In this document: piece by piece, positions 7,643 through 17,254 of the stretch
Layout: each line of letters opens with the position of its first letter
Numbering within the stretch: the stretch's first letter is position 1
NCBI GenBank assembly: GCA_017449675.1
Contig: JAFTFG010000006.1
Coordinates: forward strand, 186,001 to 250,000
Direction of reading: 5' to 3'
Source: Prevotella sp.
Lineage (GTDB): Bacteria; Bacteroidota; Bacteroidia; Bacteroidales; Bacteroidaceae
DNA: 64,000 nt
Notes under the pieces: generated by a model
Told to the model about the DNA's origin: nothing
The model's input: only the letters and a program-made list of their open reading frames with translations
Database searches by the model: none
Translations under genes and position numbers: made by a program

Positions 7643-9451
7643 ATGAAACTAAGACTTATCTATCGGCGATTCATTTTCGCAATACTTACCATGCTTGTTT
7701 GGCTGCCGGATCCTGTGTTGGCGCAGGCTCAGAAAACAGACACAATCGGTTCTCACCTGCTCAATGAAGTACGTAAGTATTTCAATACCGACGACGAGGG
7801 AGCGTTCTATATCGCCGTCCAAAACTATCGTGACTATCACTTGAAAAACGGTGACCTGCACCTATATTACAAAGGATGGTAGCATGAAATCCTGTACGAT
7901 GTTAACCATAACCATTTCTATCGGGCCATGCGGAAGACGACCAAGATGCGCAACGACATGAAGAAGAGGAAAGCCGAAGATGAATACTATAGTGCCACCC
8001 ACCTGTTGGGTATCATCTACTCACTCCGTGGCAATATCACGCTGGCCCGTCAATATTTTGAGCGTGCCCTGGAGGAAGTAGACCACTCGCAACCTGTCAA
8101 CCTGATCAATATCTATTTCGATCTGGCGAATATCGAGATGGACACCCAGCCGGCAGAGGCCATGAAACATCTGAACTGTGCCATCGATATCATCAAGGCC
8201 AACGGCGGCAAGTACGAATACAGTGATGCCATCGGCTTTAAAGTGATCATCGCTTTTGCCATGCGTGACTGGGAGACGGTCAACAAAGCCTACCAGGAGT
8301 ATATACGACTCCAAAAGGTACTAGGCAACGACTTTAGTATGACCTACTACCACTATGTCATGATCTGCAAGAACGTGGCCGATCACCATTACGGAGAAGC
8401 CATCCGACTCACTGATCTGTTGACCAATACCACCGACCAATACAAATTCCAGACAGACATCTACGAGATAGCCGGTGATACCGCCAAGGCTTTCGAGGCC
8501 CAGAAACGCTATATGGCCGTCAAGGACTCCGTGAATAATGTCATCATGAGCGAGGAAATGGTGGGTTCGGCCAACGACCTCGCCATGGCGGAAAGCCGTA
8601 ATGAGGAGGTACACAAACGTTCAGAACGTTTCAAATGGAGCATATTTGCCCTGGTACCTGTTGCCTGTCTGATACCCGTTGCTGCCTGCCGATGCTATAA
8701 ACGGAGATACACCAGACGGCTTCAACAACAGAACCATGAACTGAATATTGCGCGAGACAAGGCCCAGGAAGCCGAACGCATGAAGGTCAACTTCATCCAG
8801 AATATGAGTCATGAGATACGTACTCCCCTGAACATTATCAGCGGCTTCGCCCAGGTGATCAGCGACCCGGAAGCCAAGATTGACGACAGGGAACGAGCAG
8901 AGATGGCCACCCGCATCGCCAACAGTACCAACAACATTGTGACTATCATCAATGAGATACTGGATATCTCCGGAAAAGAGAGTATTCATTATATTGACAA
9001 GAACGATCTCGTCAGTTGTAATGAACTGGCCAGGCAGGTCGTCACGGCTTTCCAGACCGGGGAAAAAGACTATGAGATCCGTTTTGAGAGCAGTCTGAAA
9101 GACAACTTCAGAATCAAGACCAACATACAGGAGACCAAGAAAATCCTTACCAACCTCATGAATAATGCCTGCAAGTTTACGGATCATGGCTCCGTCACCC
9201 TGTCCTGCCGCCTGGATGACATGGAACAGAATATGGTATACTTCTCCGTGACAGACACAGGCCGGGGTATCAAAGAAGGAGAAGAGGAGAAAATCTTCGA
9301 GCATTTCTATAAGGTGGATGCCTATAAGGAAGGGGTAGGACTGGGATTACCGCTGGCTCGAAGAATAGCACGACAGATGGGTGGGGATGTCCTACTGGAC
9401 ACCTCCTACCAAAAAGGTAGCCGCTTTATTCTTAAACTACCCAGAGAATAA
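7643..9451 (+). pseudogene. TPR-containing membrane histidine kinase interrupted by an in-frame amber codon
   Basis: Codons 1-79 (7643-7879) give a signal peptide (FIFAILTMLVWLPDPVLAQ) and the start of a helical region. A TAG follows at 7880-7882, and the same frame then stays open to TAA at 9449-9451. The downstream part has TPR-like helices, one membrane helix (IFALVPVACLIPVAACRCY), a HisKA box with NMSHEIRTPLNIISGFAQV, and an HATPase domain with N, G1 (VTDTGRGI) and G2 (GVGLGLPLARRIARQMGG) boxes. One GAG-to-TAG change would explain the break. Restart at the ATG at 7928 would give a protein of about 507 aa without a signal peptide. It is either a recent pseudogene, a readthrough case or a sequencing error. 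Confidence 0.85.
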
Positions 9452-10339
9452 TCAAGCACGCTGATCAGCACCCCACATCATTTTCTCACGCAGGGTATGG
9501 AAATACTTCTGGCCCGTCCGTTTGACAACCTTCACCTTATAGGGAGCCTTACGGAGTGTCAGACGGGTATCCTCACGACAATTCTCCGAACGACCATCAA
9601 GGGCAACCAGGAAATTATGGGAACGACTCTCTACAGTCAGGGAGATTTCCGCATTGTCAGGAATAACTATAGGACGGATATTAAGGGAGTGAGGGGCAAC
9701 GGCCGTGATGGAGAACACACTGGTACCCGGTACGATAATCGGTCCGCCGACAGAGAGAGAGTAAGCCGTAGAACCAGTGGGTGTACTGACAACCAGGCCA
9801 TCAGCCTGATAAGTAGTCAGATAATCCCCATTCACAGTGACACGGATAGAGATCATTGACGCATTGTCACGCTTTAGGATGGCCACGTCGTTCAAGGCAC
9901 AACTATAGCCCTCTAACGGTGTACCATCCACCTCCACAGCAATGGCTGCCCGTGTCTCAATAGAATAATCACCTTCATATATCGCCTTGACTATATGCTC
10001 GATCTCTCCGGCACTGATATCCGCCAGGAAGCCCAGTCGTCCCATATTTACACCTAAGATAGGTATCTGTTTGTCACCCACCATACTGGCAGCACGGAGG
10101 AAGGTACCATCACCTCCCATTGAGATGACGAAGTCTGCCTCGAAGTCGTTTCCCTCAAAGACCGTCGTCGGACGCACATCCAGATGCTGATGGTGCACCA
10201 GAAAGTCGTAGAAGTTACTTTCTATCAGGACATCAGCCTTCCGCTCTGAAAGACAGGCCAGTATCTTCATGATAGAGACTGACTTCTTAGGTTGGTAGGT
10301 ATTGCCGAAGATGGCGAACCGTAGTTTTTGTGAGGTCAT
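9452..10339 (-). CDS. nadK: NAD kinase
   Basis: A 295-aa enzyme that makes NADP from NAD and ATP. The catalytic GGDG motif is in ISMGGDGTFLRAASMVG, with the downstream NMGRLGFLADI and substrate-binding LNDVAILKRDNASM and DGLVVSTPTGSTAYSLSVGG. The ATG at 10339 is chosen over an upstream TTG because GGAGAG lies 7 nt before it. The stop (9452-9454) directly abuts the stop of the convergent histidine-kinase gene. Confidence 0.96.
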   Translation of the reverse strand: MTSQKLRFAIFGNTYQPKKSVSIMKILACLSERKADVLIESNFYDFLVHHQHLDVRPTTVFEGNDFEADFVISMGGDGTFLRAASMVGDKQIPILGVNMGRLGFLADISAGEIEHIVKAIYEGDYSIETRAAIAVEVDGTPLEGYSCALNDVAILKRDNASMISIRVTVNGDYLTTYQADGLVVSTPTGSTAYSLSVGGPIIVPGTSVFSITAVAPHSLNIRPIVIPDNAEISLTVESRSHNFLVALDGRSENCREDTRLTLRKAPYKVKVVKRTGQKYFHTLREKMMWGADQRA

Positions 10340-10380
10340 AAAAAATCTCTCCTTTTTGCTGTTATTTGACAAACATTTCG

Positions 10381-10388
10381 TATCTTTG
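10381..10388 (+). promoter_or_regulatory. TAnnTTTG -7 box of the pdxJ operon
   Basis: TATCTTTG followed by CC, 74 nt before pdxJ. It lies 16 bp from the opposing nadK box, so the two core promoters overlap. Confidence 0.75.
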
Positions 10389-10404
10389 CCGTGTATTATG
10401 TGCG

Positions 10405-10412
10405 CAAAGTTA
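10405..10412 (-). promoter_or_regulatory. TAnnTTTG -7 box of nadK
   Basis: The minus strand reads TAACTTTG followed by CGC, 65 nt before the chosen nadK start. It is divergent from and overlaps the pdxJ promoter. Confidence 0.75.
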
Positions 10413-10462
10413 CTTATTTTTAGTGAAAAAGCGCCAAACAGAAGAACAAATTTACTTAGAAA

Positions 10463-11176
10463 ATGACAAAACTAAGCGTAAACATTAATAAGGTAGCGAC
10501 GATTCGCAATGCCAGAGGAGGTAATAATCCGGATATATTACAGGTGGCCGACGCATGTGAATTATTTGGAGCACAGGGGATTACCGTGCATCCTCGACCT
10601 GACGAGCGTCATATCCGCTATCAGGATGTCCGTGACTTACGTCCGCAGATCAAGACAGAATTCAATATCGAGGGCAACCCTATCGACTCTTTTGTCGACC
10701 TGGTATTGGAAGTGACCCCCACACAAGTGACACTGGTTCCTGACGGACATGACCAGATTACCAGTAATCACGGATGGGACACCCTTGAGAACAAAGCCTT
10801 CCTGACAGATATCTGTAAGACCTTCAAGGAAGCCGGTATACGTACCAGTATTTTCGTCGACCCCGATCCGAAGATGGTGGAAGGTGCTAAGGTCTGTGGC
10901 GCTGACCGTGTCGAACTGTATACCGAACCCTATGCATCGAACTATGCCATCGACCGTGTCGCAGCCATCACCCCGTTTATCGCTGCCGCCGAGGAAGCCA
11001 GGAAAACCGGACTGGGACTCAATGCGGGACACGACCTCTCGTTGGAGAACTTGCATTACTATCATCAGATGATTCCATGGACAGACGAGGTGAGTATCGG
11101 GCATGCCTTAATATGCGATGCACTGTTCATGGGATTGCGTAACACCATCCAGCATTATCTAAAAGCACTACAATAA
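10463..11176 (+). CDS. pdxJ: Pyridoxine 5'-phosphate synthase
   Basis: A 237-aa TIM-barrel enzyme that condenses 3-amino-2-oxopropyl phosphate with deoxyxylulose 5-phosphate, the last ring-closing step of DXP-dependent vitamin B6 synthesis. Diagnostic blocks: LSVNINKVATIRNARGGN at the N-terminus, GITVHPRPDERHIRYQDV, TLVPDGHDQITSNHGWD, and GLNAGHDLSLENL near the phosphate site. First gene of a run with yajL-like, ispD and recG. IspD also uses a DXP-derived precursor, so the neighbours are metabolically related. Confidence 0.97.
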   Translation: MTKLSVNINKVATIRNARGGNNPDILQVADACELFGAQGITVHPRPDERHIRYQDVRDLRPQIKTEFNIEGNPIDSFVDLVLEVTPTQVTLVPDGHDQITSNHGWDTLENKAFLTDICKTFKEAGIRTSIFVDPDPKMVEGAKVCGADRVELYTEPYASNYAIDRVAAITPFIAAAEEARKTGLGLNAGHDLSLENLHYYHQMIPWTDEVSIGHALICDALFMGLRNTIQHYLKALQ

Positions 11177-11177
11177 C

Positions 11178-11741
11178 ATGGCAAAGGTATATGTTTTCTT
11201 AGCAGACGGCTTCGAGGATGTCGAGGCCCTCATTCCCGTAGACGTTTGGCGTCGCGGAGGTATTGACGTCACGACGGTAAGCATCTCTGACTTCCCCTTG
11301 GTACATTCGGCTCATGGTGTAAACATGGAAGCCGATATCATGTTTGAGCAGGGTGACTTCACAGACGCAGACCTACTATTCCTACCCGGAGGTATGCCCG
11401 GTGCTACCAACCTCTTTGAGCATAAAGGAGTGTGCAAAGCAGTGGCAGACCAAGCGGCTGCAGGTAAGAAGGTGGCTGCCATCTGTGCCTCTCCCGCCGT
11501 CGTACTGGCTCCCCTGGGTATCCTAGACGGAAAACATGCCACCTGCTATCCTGGTTTTGAGCAGGCATTGACGGAGGCCACCTATACGGGTGACCTCGTC
11601 ACCGTAGACGGTAATATCACGACAGGCGAAGGTCCCGCTGCCGCTTTCCCTTTCGCCTATGAGTTACTGACACAGTTAGTCAACAAGCAGACAGCCGACC
11701 AGATCGCAGAGGGTATGCGTTTCAAGCACTTGATGGCCTAA
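11178..11741 (+). CDS. DJ-1/PfpI (YajL/ThiJ) family protein
   Basis: A 187-aa flavodoxin-like protein that begins 1 bp after the pdxJ stop. It carries the conserved acidic residue in [14 protein letters not shown] and the reactive cysteine at the nucleophile elbow ([15 protein letters not shown]), followed by CYPGFE and [15 protein letters not shown], all typical of the DJ-1/YajL branch. Members act as thiol-dependent stress or glyoxal-detoxifying proteins; the exact activity here is unknown. The stop overlaps the ispD start (TAATG). Confidence 0.93.
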   Translation: MAKVYVFLADGFEDVEALIPVDVWRRGGIDVTTVSISDFPLVHSAHGVNMEADIMFEQGDFTDADLLFLPGGMPGATNLFEHKGVCKAVADQAAAGKKVAAICASPAVVLAPLGILDGKHATCYPGFEQALTEATYTGDLVTVDGNITTGEGPAAAFPFAYELLTQLVNKQTADQIAEGMRFKHLMA

Positions 11742-12394
11742 TGGACTATATTATTATTGTAGCAGGTGGCAAGGGACTTCGTATGGGCGGTGAGATTCCC
11801 AAACAGTTCCTACCCATTGGTGGGAGACCTATCCTCATGCGGACACTGGAACGGTTTCGTGCGTATTCTCATACCCTGCAGATTATCCTCGTCTTACCCA
11901 AAGACCAGCAGGACTACTGGCAACGACTCTGCAAGGAGTATGACTTCCAAGTGGAATACCTATTGGCAGACGGTGGTGAGACCCGTTTCCATTCCGTACA
12001 ACATGGACTTGCCCTCATCCCTGATGATGCCCAAGGGGTCGTGGGTGTCCACGATGGCGTACGCCCCTTCCCAAGCATCGATGTCATCCGCAACTGCTAC
12101 GAGACGGCTCGCAAGCAAAAAGCCGTCATCCCCGTCATCCCCGTAGTTGAGACGTTACGTCATCTCACAGAAGGCACCAAGCCACGTGGAGACTACCGAC
12201 TGGTACAGACTCCTCAGACCTTCGACATCCAACTGCTCAAGGCGGCCAACCAACAACCATATAACGACGGTTTCACGGATGATGCCTCAGTAGTGGAGAG
12301 TTACGGCTATGACATCACCCTCGTTGAGGGCAACAGGGAGAATATCAAGATCACCACTCCCTATGACCTGAAGATTGCGGAAGTACTTATCTGA
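11741..12394 (+). CDS. ispD: 2-C-methyl-D-erythritol 4-phosphate cytidylyltransferase
   Basis: A 217-aa nucleotidyltransferase of the MEP isoprenoid pathway. It has the glycine-rich CTP loop [20 protein letters not shown], the HDGVRPFPS block, VQTPQTFDI and [11 protein letters not shown]. The start shares one base with the preceding stop, which implies translational coupling. It converts MEP and CTP to CDP-methylerythritol. Confidence 0.97.
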   Translation: MDYIIIVAGGKGLRMGGEIPKQFLPIGGRPILMRTLERFRAYSHTLQIILVLPKDQQDYWQRLCKEYDFQVEYLLADGGETRFHSVQHGLALIPDDAQGVVGVHDGVRPFPSIDVIRNCYETARKQKAVIPVIPVVETLRHLTEGTKPRGDYRLVQTPQTFDIQLLKAANQQPYNDGFTDDASVVESYGYDITLVEGNRENIKITTPYDLKIAEVLI

Positions 12395-12413
12395 CACCTA
12401 ATACCTATCACCC

Positions 12414-14516
12414 TTGACCGACATACTGCAACAAGACATACAATTCCTGCCTGGAGTAGGTCCCAACAGAAAGAAGATGCTCAATGAAGAGTTGGGCATC
12501 CGGACGTATGGTGACCTGTTGCAGTACTACCCTTATAAACACGTAGACCGCAGTCGTCTGTACAACATCCGTGAACTCACGGGTGACATGCCTTTCGTAC
12601 AGGTGAAAGGACATATCCTCAGTTTTGAGACTTTTAAGATGAGTGCCCGCAAAGAACGGGTAGTCGCACACTTCACGGACGGCAGCGGCAAAGTGATGGA
12701 CCTCACTTGGTTCAATGGCGGGAAATACGCCAAACAACAATATAAGATAGGTACGGAATATATCATTTTCGGACGACCGAATGTCTATAACGGCCGAATC
12801 AACGTTACCCATCCTGATATTGATGCTGCCGAGAAACTGGAACTCTCCGCCATGGGTATGCAGCCCTACTATAACACAACGGAGAAGATGAAGAAGAGTG
12901 GGCTCAACTCCCGCTGTATGGAGCGTTTTGTCAAAACGCTCCTCGACACCATCAAAGAACCATTACCAGAGACTCTTCCCGACTTCATCACCAGTCGTCT
13001 GCATCTCATGAGTCGTGACGAGGCTCTACGGAAGATCCACTACCCTCAGCATACTGGAGAACTGGAACGCGCAAGAGTTCGTCTGAAATTCGAAGAACTT
13101 TTTTACGTCCAACTGAATATATTAAGATATGCCAGTGACCATCGTCGTAAATATCGTGGCTATGTATTCTCACGAGTAGGCGACTATTTCAATTCTTTCT
13201 ATCACGACCACCTGCCCTTCTCACTGACAGAGGCACAGAAACGGGTTATCCGTGAGATTCGCAAGGACATTGGATCTGGTCGGCAAATGAACCGTCTGCT
13301 GCAAGGTGATGTAGGCAGCGGCAAGACCCTGGTGGCTCTGATGTCGATGCTCATCGCCCTTGACAACGGTTATCAGGCATGTATCATGGCACCAACGGAG
13401 ATCCTAGCGGAGCAGCACCTCCAGACCATTCAAGACTTCCTCCAAGGAATGAACATACGAACCGAACTGTTGACGGGTATCGTGAAAGGCAAGAGACGCC
13501 AGGAGGTCTTAGAGGGACTAATGGAGGGCAGTGTACAGATACTGGTAGGCACCCATGCCATTATTGAGGACACGGTACATTTTGCCAATCTCGGTATGGT
13601 GGTGGTCGACGAACAGCACCGCTTTGGAGTCGCACAACGCGCCAAACTATGGAGCAAGAACACGAACCCGCCCCATGTGCTGGTGATGACAGCGACCCCT
13701 ATTCCACGCACCCTCGCCATGACCCTCTATGGTGACTTAGACGTGAGTGTTATCGATGAACTGCCTCCCGGTCGTAAACCAGTGGTCACCACCCACGTTT
13801 TCGACCGCAGTATGCCGTCGCTCTATGACGGTCTGCGCAAACAAATCAACCAAGGCAGACAGGTATATATTGTCTTTCCACTCATCGAGGAGAGTGAGAA
13901 GATAGACCTCAAGAACCTGGAAGACGGCTTTGAGGTACTCAGACAGGTATTCCCGGAATTCCGACTGAGTAAGGTGCATGGTAAGATGAAGCCCAAAGAC
14001 AAGGAAGAGGAGATGCAACGTTTCGTCAGTGGCGAGACCCAGATGCTCGTTGCCACTACTGTCATTGAGGTGGGTGTCAACGTGCCCAATGCCTCTGCCA
14101 TGGTGATCCTCGAAGCCCAGCGTTTCGGACTCAGCCAGTTACATCAACTCCGTGGACGTGTCGGGCGAGGTGCAGACCAAAGTTATTGTATCCTGGTCAC
14201 AAATGTTAAGATGAGTGAGGAAACCCAAAAACGCATCGACATCATGTGTGAGACCAACGACGGTTTCCGTATTGCCGAGGCCGACCTGAAACTACGAGGT
14301 CCTGGCGACTTAGAAGGGACCCAACAGAGCGGTATGGCCTTCGATCTGAAGATAGCGGATATCGCCCGTGACGGGCAACTGGTACAGATGGCTCGTGACG
14401 AGGCACAAGTCATTATAGACGAAGATCCGGAATGCCTATCCGACAAGTATCGGATGCTGTGGAAAAGGCTCCAAGACCTACGGAAAACAAACATTAACTG
14501 GTCTGCGATCTCATGA
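12414..14516 (+). CDS. recG: ATP-dependent DNA helicase RecG
   Basis: A 700-aa branch-migration helicase that remodels stalled forks and recombination intermediates. It has an N-terminal wedge/OB domain (IQFLPGVGPNRKKML), Walker A GDVGSGKTLVAL, a DEQH box in VVVDEQHRFGVAQR, MTATPIPRTLAMTLYGDLD, and the C-terminal RFGLSQLHQLRGRVGR motif. The best start is a TTG at 12414, 19 nt after ispD; no ATG lies in the right place for the conserved N-terminus. Confidence 0.96.
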   Translation: MTDILQQDIQFLPGVGPNRKKMLNEELGIRTYGDLLQYYPYKHVDRSRLYNIRELTGDMPFVQVKGHILSFETFKMSARKERVVAHFTDGSGKVMDLTWFNGGKYAKQQYKIGTEYIIFGRPNVYNGRINVTHPDIDAAEKLELSAMGMQPYYNTTEKMKKSGLNSRCMERFVKTLLDTIKEPLPETLPDFITSRLHLMSRDEALRKIHYPQHTGELERARVRLKFEELFYVQLNILRYASDHRRKYRGYVFSRVGDYFNSFYHDHLPFSLTEAQKRVIREIRKDIGSGRQMNRLLQGDVGSGKTLVALMSMLIALDNGYQACIMAPTEILAEQHLQTIQDFLQGMNIRTELLTGIVKGKRRQEVLEGLMEGSVQILVGTHAIIEDTVHFANLGMVVVDEQHRFGVAQRAKLWSKNTNPPHVLVMTATPIPRTLAMTLYGDLDVSVIDELPPGRKPVVTTHVFDRSMPSLYDGLRKQINQGRQVYIVFPLIEESEKIDLKNLEDGFEVLRQVFPEFRLSKVHGKMKPKDKEEEMQRFVSGETQMLVATTVIEVGVNVPNASAMVILEAQRFGLSQLHQLRGRVGRGADQSYCILVTNVKMSEETQKRIDIMCETNDGFRIAEADLKLRGPGDLEGTQQSGMAFDLKIADIARDGQLVQMARDEAQVIIDEDPECLSDKYRMLWKRLQDLRKTNINWSAIS

Positions 14517-14521
14517 CGTAA

Positions 14522-14550
14522 AGTGTTAAAATACACACAAATAGTGTTAA
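14522..14550. repeat. Two direct repeats AGTGTTAA, 21 bp apart, upstream of the M23 peptidase promoter
   Basis: Identical octamers start at 14522 and 14543, that is two helical turns apart, on one face of the DNA and 40-68 bp upstream of the -7 box at 14590. They could be a binding site for an activator. Confidence 0.4.
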
Positions 14551-14589
14551 CGCACACTGCATTTTGCATGCTTTTCGCAAAATAATTAC

Positions 14590-14597
14590 TACCTTTG
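14590..14597 (+). promoter_or_regulatory. TAnnTTTG -7 box of the cell-wall gene cluster
   Basis: TACCTTTG followed by CA, 50 nt before the ATG at 14648. A TTTTG lies at about -33. Confidence 0.8.
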
Positions 14598-14647
14598 CAC
14601 CGTTCTATTGTAAAATCAGAACAATTACAAACCGAAATCAATTTATT

Positions 14648-15601
14648 ATGTTTACTAAAAAGATTAAGAGATTTGCAATTTTAGCAGTAGCAGCAACACT
14701 TTCCCTCCCGACGATGGGACAGGACTTGTTGGCACGCCAAGCACCCATAGACCGTAAGATGAAAGCCGTCGACAGCATGGCTCTCAACAGACTAATCCAA
14801 GCAGAAAGTTATGACTCTCCAGCCGCTGACCTTTATAACGACTGGAATAATAGATATGCTCATAAGGCAACCGTTTTACCAGATACCTTCCGCATTGACC
14901 TGCGTGGTTTCTGCATGCCGACACCCAGCCGTGTGCTGACCAGTAACTTCGGTGCCCGTTGGGGACGCCAGCACAAAGGACTCGACATCAAGGTGTATAT
15001 TGGTGACACCATCCGTGCTGCTTTCAGCGGTAAGGTACGCATCGTCAGATATGAGGGACGTGGCTATGGTAAGTATGTAGTCATCCGTCACTATAACGGA
15101 CTGGAGACCATCTATGGTCACATGTCCAAACAACTCGTTACTGAAGACCAGGAGGTTCGTGCCGGTGATCCTATCGGACTCGGTGGTAACACTGGACGTA
15201 GCACAGGTTCTCACCTGCATTTCGAGACCCGTCTGTGTGGTATCGCCTTAAATCCCGCCCTGATGTTCGACTTCAAGAACCAGGATGTTGTAGATGACTA
15301 TTATGTATTCCGTAAGTCCACTTATAACCGTGAGTCAGCCGAGGCAACTCGTCTGCGTGGTGTCGGTGGTGTGGCTGTCAATGGCGACTTGGACATTCCA
15401 CAACAGTCTTACGCTTCTGCACAGTCTACCAGTACGAAGGGAGCAAAGACCCATTCTACCCGTTTCCACAAAGTGGCAAAGGGTGAGACCCTTTCTTCTA
15501 TTGCTCGTAAGCGTGGTATGACAGTTAGTGCTATCTGTAAGTTGAATCACATCAAGTCGACAACCCGTATCAGACCAGGACAAATCCTAAGATATAATTA
15601 A
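14648..15601 (+). CDS. M23 peptidoglycan endopeptidase with C-terminal LysM domain
   Basis: A 317-aa exported protein. Signal peptide FAILAVAATLSLPTMGQ. The LytM/M23 domain spans about residues 85-200, with zinc ligands in GRQHKGLDIKVYIGD, ETIYGHMS and SHLHFETR. A LysM peptidoglycan-binding domain closes the protein (KVAKGETLSSIARKRGM to RIRPGQILRY). All metal ligands are present, so it is probably an active DD- or LD-endopeptidase rather than a NlpD-type activator. The start was set after the promoter. Confidence 0.93.
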   Translation: MFTKKIKRFAILAVAATLSLPTMGQDLLARQAPIDRKMKAVDSMALNRLIQAESYDSPAADLYNDWNNRYAHKATVLPDTFRIDLRGFCMPTPSRVLTSNFGARWGRQHKGLDIKVYIGDTIRAAFSGKVRIVRYEGRGYGKYVVIRHYNGLETIYGHMSKQLVTEDQEVRAGDPIGLGGNTGRSTGSHLHFETRLCGIALNPALMFDFKNQDVVDDYYVFRKSTYNRESAEATRLRGVGGVAVNGDLDIPQQSYASAQSTSTKGAKTHSTRFHKVAKGETLSSIARKRGMTVSAICKLNHIKSTTRIRPGQILRYN

Positions 15602-15646
15602 ACCAAAACAACCCACGGCGTGAAGCCGTCGACCAACAAAATCTAA

Positions 15647-16216
15647 ATGAAAAAGGAAATAATCTTCTGCATCTTACTGATGCTTCTATCCTCTGTGGAT
15701 GTAGCAGTAGCAAAGAGCAAGAAAAAAAGAACAAAGAAAATCCAGCGAACCGAGACGGTCTATGAGGAGATTGACAATTTCGACTTCTTATATGCCGACG
15801 GTTATGACACCAATATCAGTTTCGCAACGACTGACGATATTCTGAACCAAGCAACATCCCTGCTTGGTGCCCGTTATCGTCTGGGGAGCAAAGGTCCCTA
15901 CACTTTCGACTGTTCCGGATTCACCAGTTATGTATACGGACAGAATAACATCACGATAGGCTGTTCCTCCCGTGACCAGTATGCTCGTAACATTCCCATC
16001 CGTCGTGAGGAGATGCAACCGGGTGACTTGGTATTCTTCACCAGTCCTAATTCCGGGCGTAACGTAGGCCATGTGGGTATTGTCTTGGATTACGACCCTA
16101 TCAGCAACTCGTTTACATTCATTCATGCCAGTACCAAGAGCGGTGTGAAGATCAGTCACTCCACAGATGGCAACTACAGCCGTCGGTACATTGGAGTACG
16201 TCGTGTAGCAAAATAA
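15647..16216 (+). CDS. NlpC/P60 family peptidoglycan hydrolase (C40)
   Basis: A 189-aa protein with a signal peptide ending near VDVAVAKSKKK. The C40 domain carries the catalytic cysteine in FDCSGFTSYVYG, the histidine in GHVGIVLDYD and a third polar residue in FIHASTKSGVKISH. Enzymes of this family cleave stem-peptide bonds of peptidoglycan. It lies 45 bp after the M23 gene and 6 bp before the CapA-like gene, so the three are probably co-transcribed. Confidence 0.93.
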   Translation: MKKEIIFCILLMLLSSVDVAVAKSKKKRTKKIQRTETVYEEIDNFDFLYADGYDTNISFATTDDILNQATSLLGARYRLGSKGPYTFDCSGFTSYVYGQNNITIGCSSRDQYARNIPIRREEMQPGDLVFFTSPNSGRNVGHVGIVLDYDPISNSFTFIHASTKSGVKISHSTDGNYSRRYIGVRRVAK

Positions 16217-16222
16217 GACGCA

Positions 16223-17254
16223 ATGAAAATAAAACTTCTTCTATTAACAATATTAGCAGGCTACAGTGTGGCCTGCTTTTCTGATGATATCACCGTTGCC
16301 ATGACGGGTGACATCATGATGGGTACGACATACCCTGGTATCTCACTGCCTCCGAAGAATGGGGAGGAAGTCTTCCGTGACGTGAAACCAATCCTGCAAC
16401 GTGCCACGATTGCTGTAGGCAACTTGGAAGGCACCCTGTTGGATGGCGGCAAAAGTACGAAGAGTGGTGGTCCTAACAGTTATTCGTTCCGCACTCCGAC
16501 CAGTTACTCACACCTGTTGAAGGAGGCTGGCTACGATTTCCTGAGCATGGCAAACAACCATGCCAACGACTTCGGTGCCGAGGGTATTGCCAGCACAGAG
16601 AAGCAACTGAACCTGCAAGGCATCAAATATGCCGGTATCAAAGGACATGTGGAGTCTGCTGTCGTCGTCCGCAATGGCATCAAGTTCGGCTTGTGTGCCT
16701 TCGGACATAACCAGTATACCCTGAAGCATCGTGACCTACAGACCGTCAAGCGTATCATTGAAGACCTGAAAACAAAGTCGGACATTATCATCGTCTCCTT
16801 CCATGGGGGGGCCGAGGGACGCACGAAGAACCACCTGCCACAGGGAGCAGAGACTTTCTTGGGCGAGGATCGTGGTTCCCTGCGTGAGTTCGCTCATTTC
16901 TGTATCGACAACGGTGCCGATGTCGTCTATGGTCATGGTCCCCATGTGGTACGTGCCACAGAGGTATACAAAGGTCGCTTTATCGCCTACAGCCTCGGTA
17001 ATTTCTGCACCCCTTACGGGATGAGTCTTGCAGGTATCTCCGCCTACTCTCCTGTCGTAGAGATCAAGATTGACAAACAAGGTCGTTTCCTGAGTGGTAA
17101 GATCCACTCCTTCCTTCAGCAGAAAGGTGTCGGTCCCCGTAAGGATGCCAACCAAAGTGTAGCCCACGAGATGATGAACCTCACCAACAGCGATGTTCCC
17201 AATAGTGAGGCTCGCATTGACAAGGACGGTAATATCACGCTGAAGAGGAAGTAA
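16223..17254 (+). CDS. CapA/PgsA-family metallophosphatase-like protein
   Basis: A 343-aa exported protein (signal peptide up to SVACFSDD). It has calcineurin-like phosphoesterase fold motifs of the CapA family: AMTGDIMMG, VGNLEGTLLD, SMANNHANDFG, SFHGGAEGR and YGHGPHVVRATE. Family members are annotated as poly-gamma-glutamate synthesis proteins, but no other pgs/cap gene is near. The sequence supports only an envelope metallo-hydrolase in a cell-wall cluster. Confidence 0.9.
   Translation: MKIKLLLLTILAGYSVACFSDDITVAMTGDIMMGTTYPGISLPPKNGEEVFRDVKPILQRATIAVGNLEGTLLDGGKSTKSGGPNSYSFRTPTSYSHLLKEAGYDFLSMANNHANDFGAEGIASTEKQLNLQGIKYAGIKGHVESAVVVRNGIKFGLCAFGHNQYTLKHRDLQTVKRIIEDLKTKSDIIIVSFHGGAEGRTKNHLPQGAETFLGEDRGSLREFAHFCIDNGADVVYGHGPHVVRATEVYKGRFIAYSLGNFCTPYGMSLAGISAYSPVVEIKIDKQGRFLSGKIHSFLQQKGVGPRKDANQSVAHEMMNLTNSDVPNSEARIDKDGNITLKRK

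Noticed and set aside
7880..7882. Genome-wide amber reassignment
   Set aside because: Other genes in the window end normally with TAG (for example the permease stop at 2155-2157), so a changed code is not supported by this single codon.
15612..15632. Small hairpin ACGGC-GTGAA-GCCGT between the M23 and NlpC genes
   Set aside because: A 5-bp stem with no T tract in a 45-bp gap within a probable operon; too short to call as a terminator or riboswitch.
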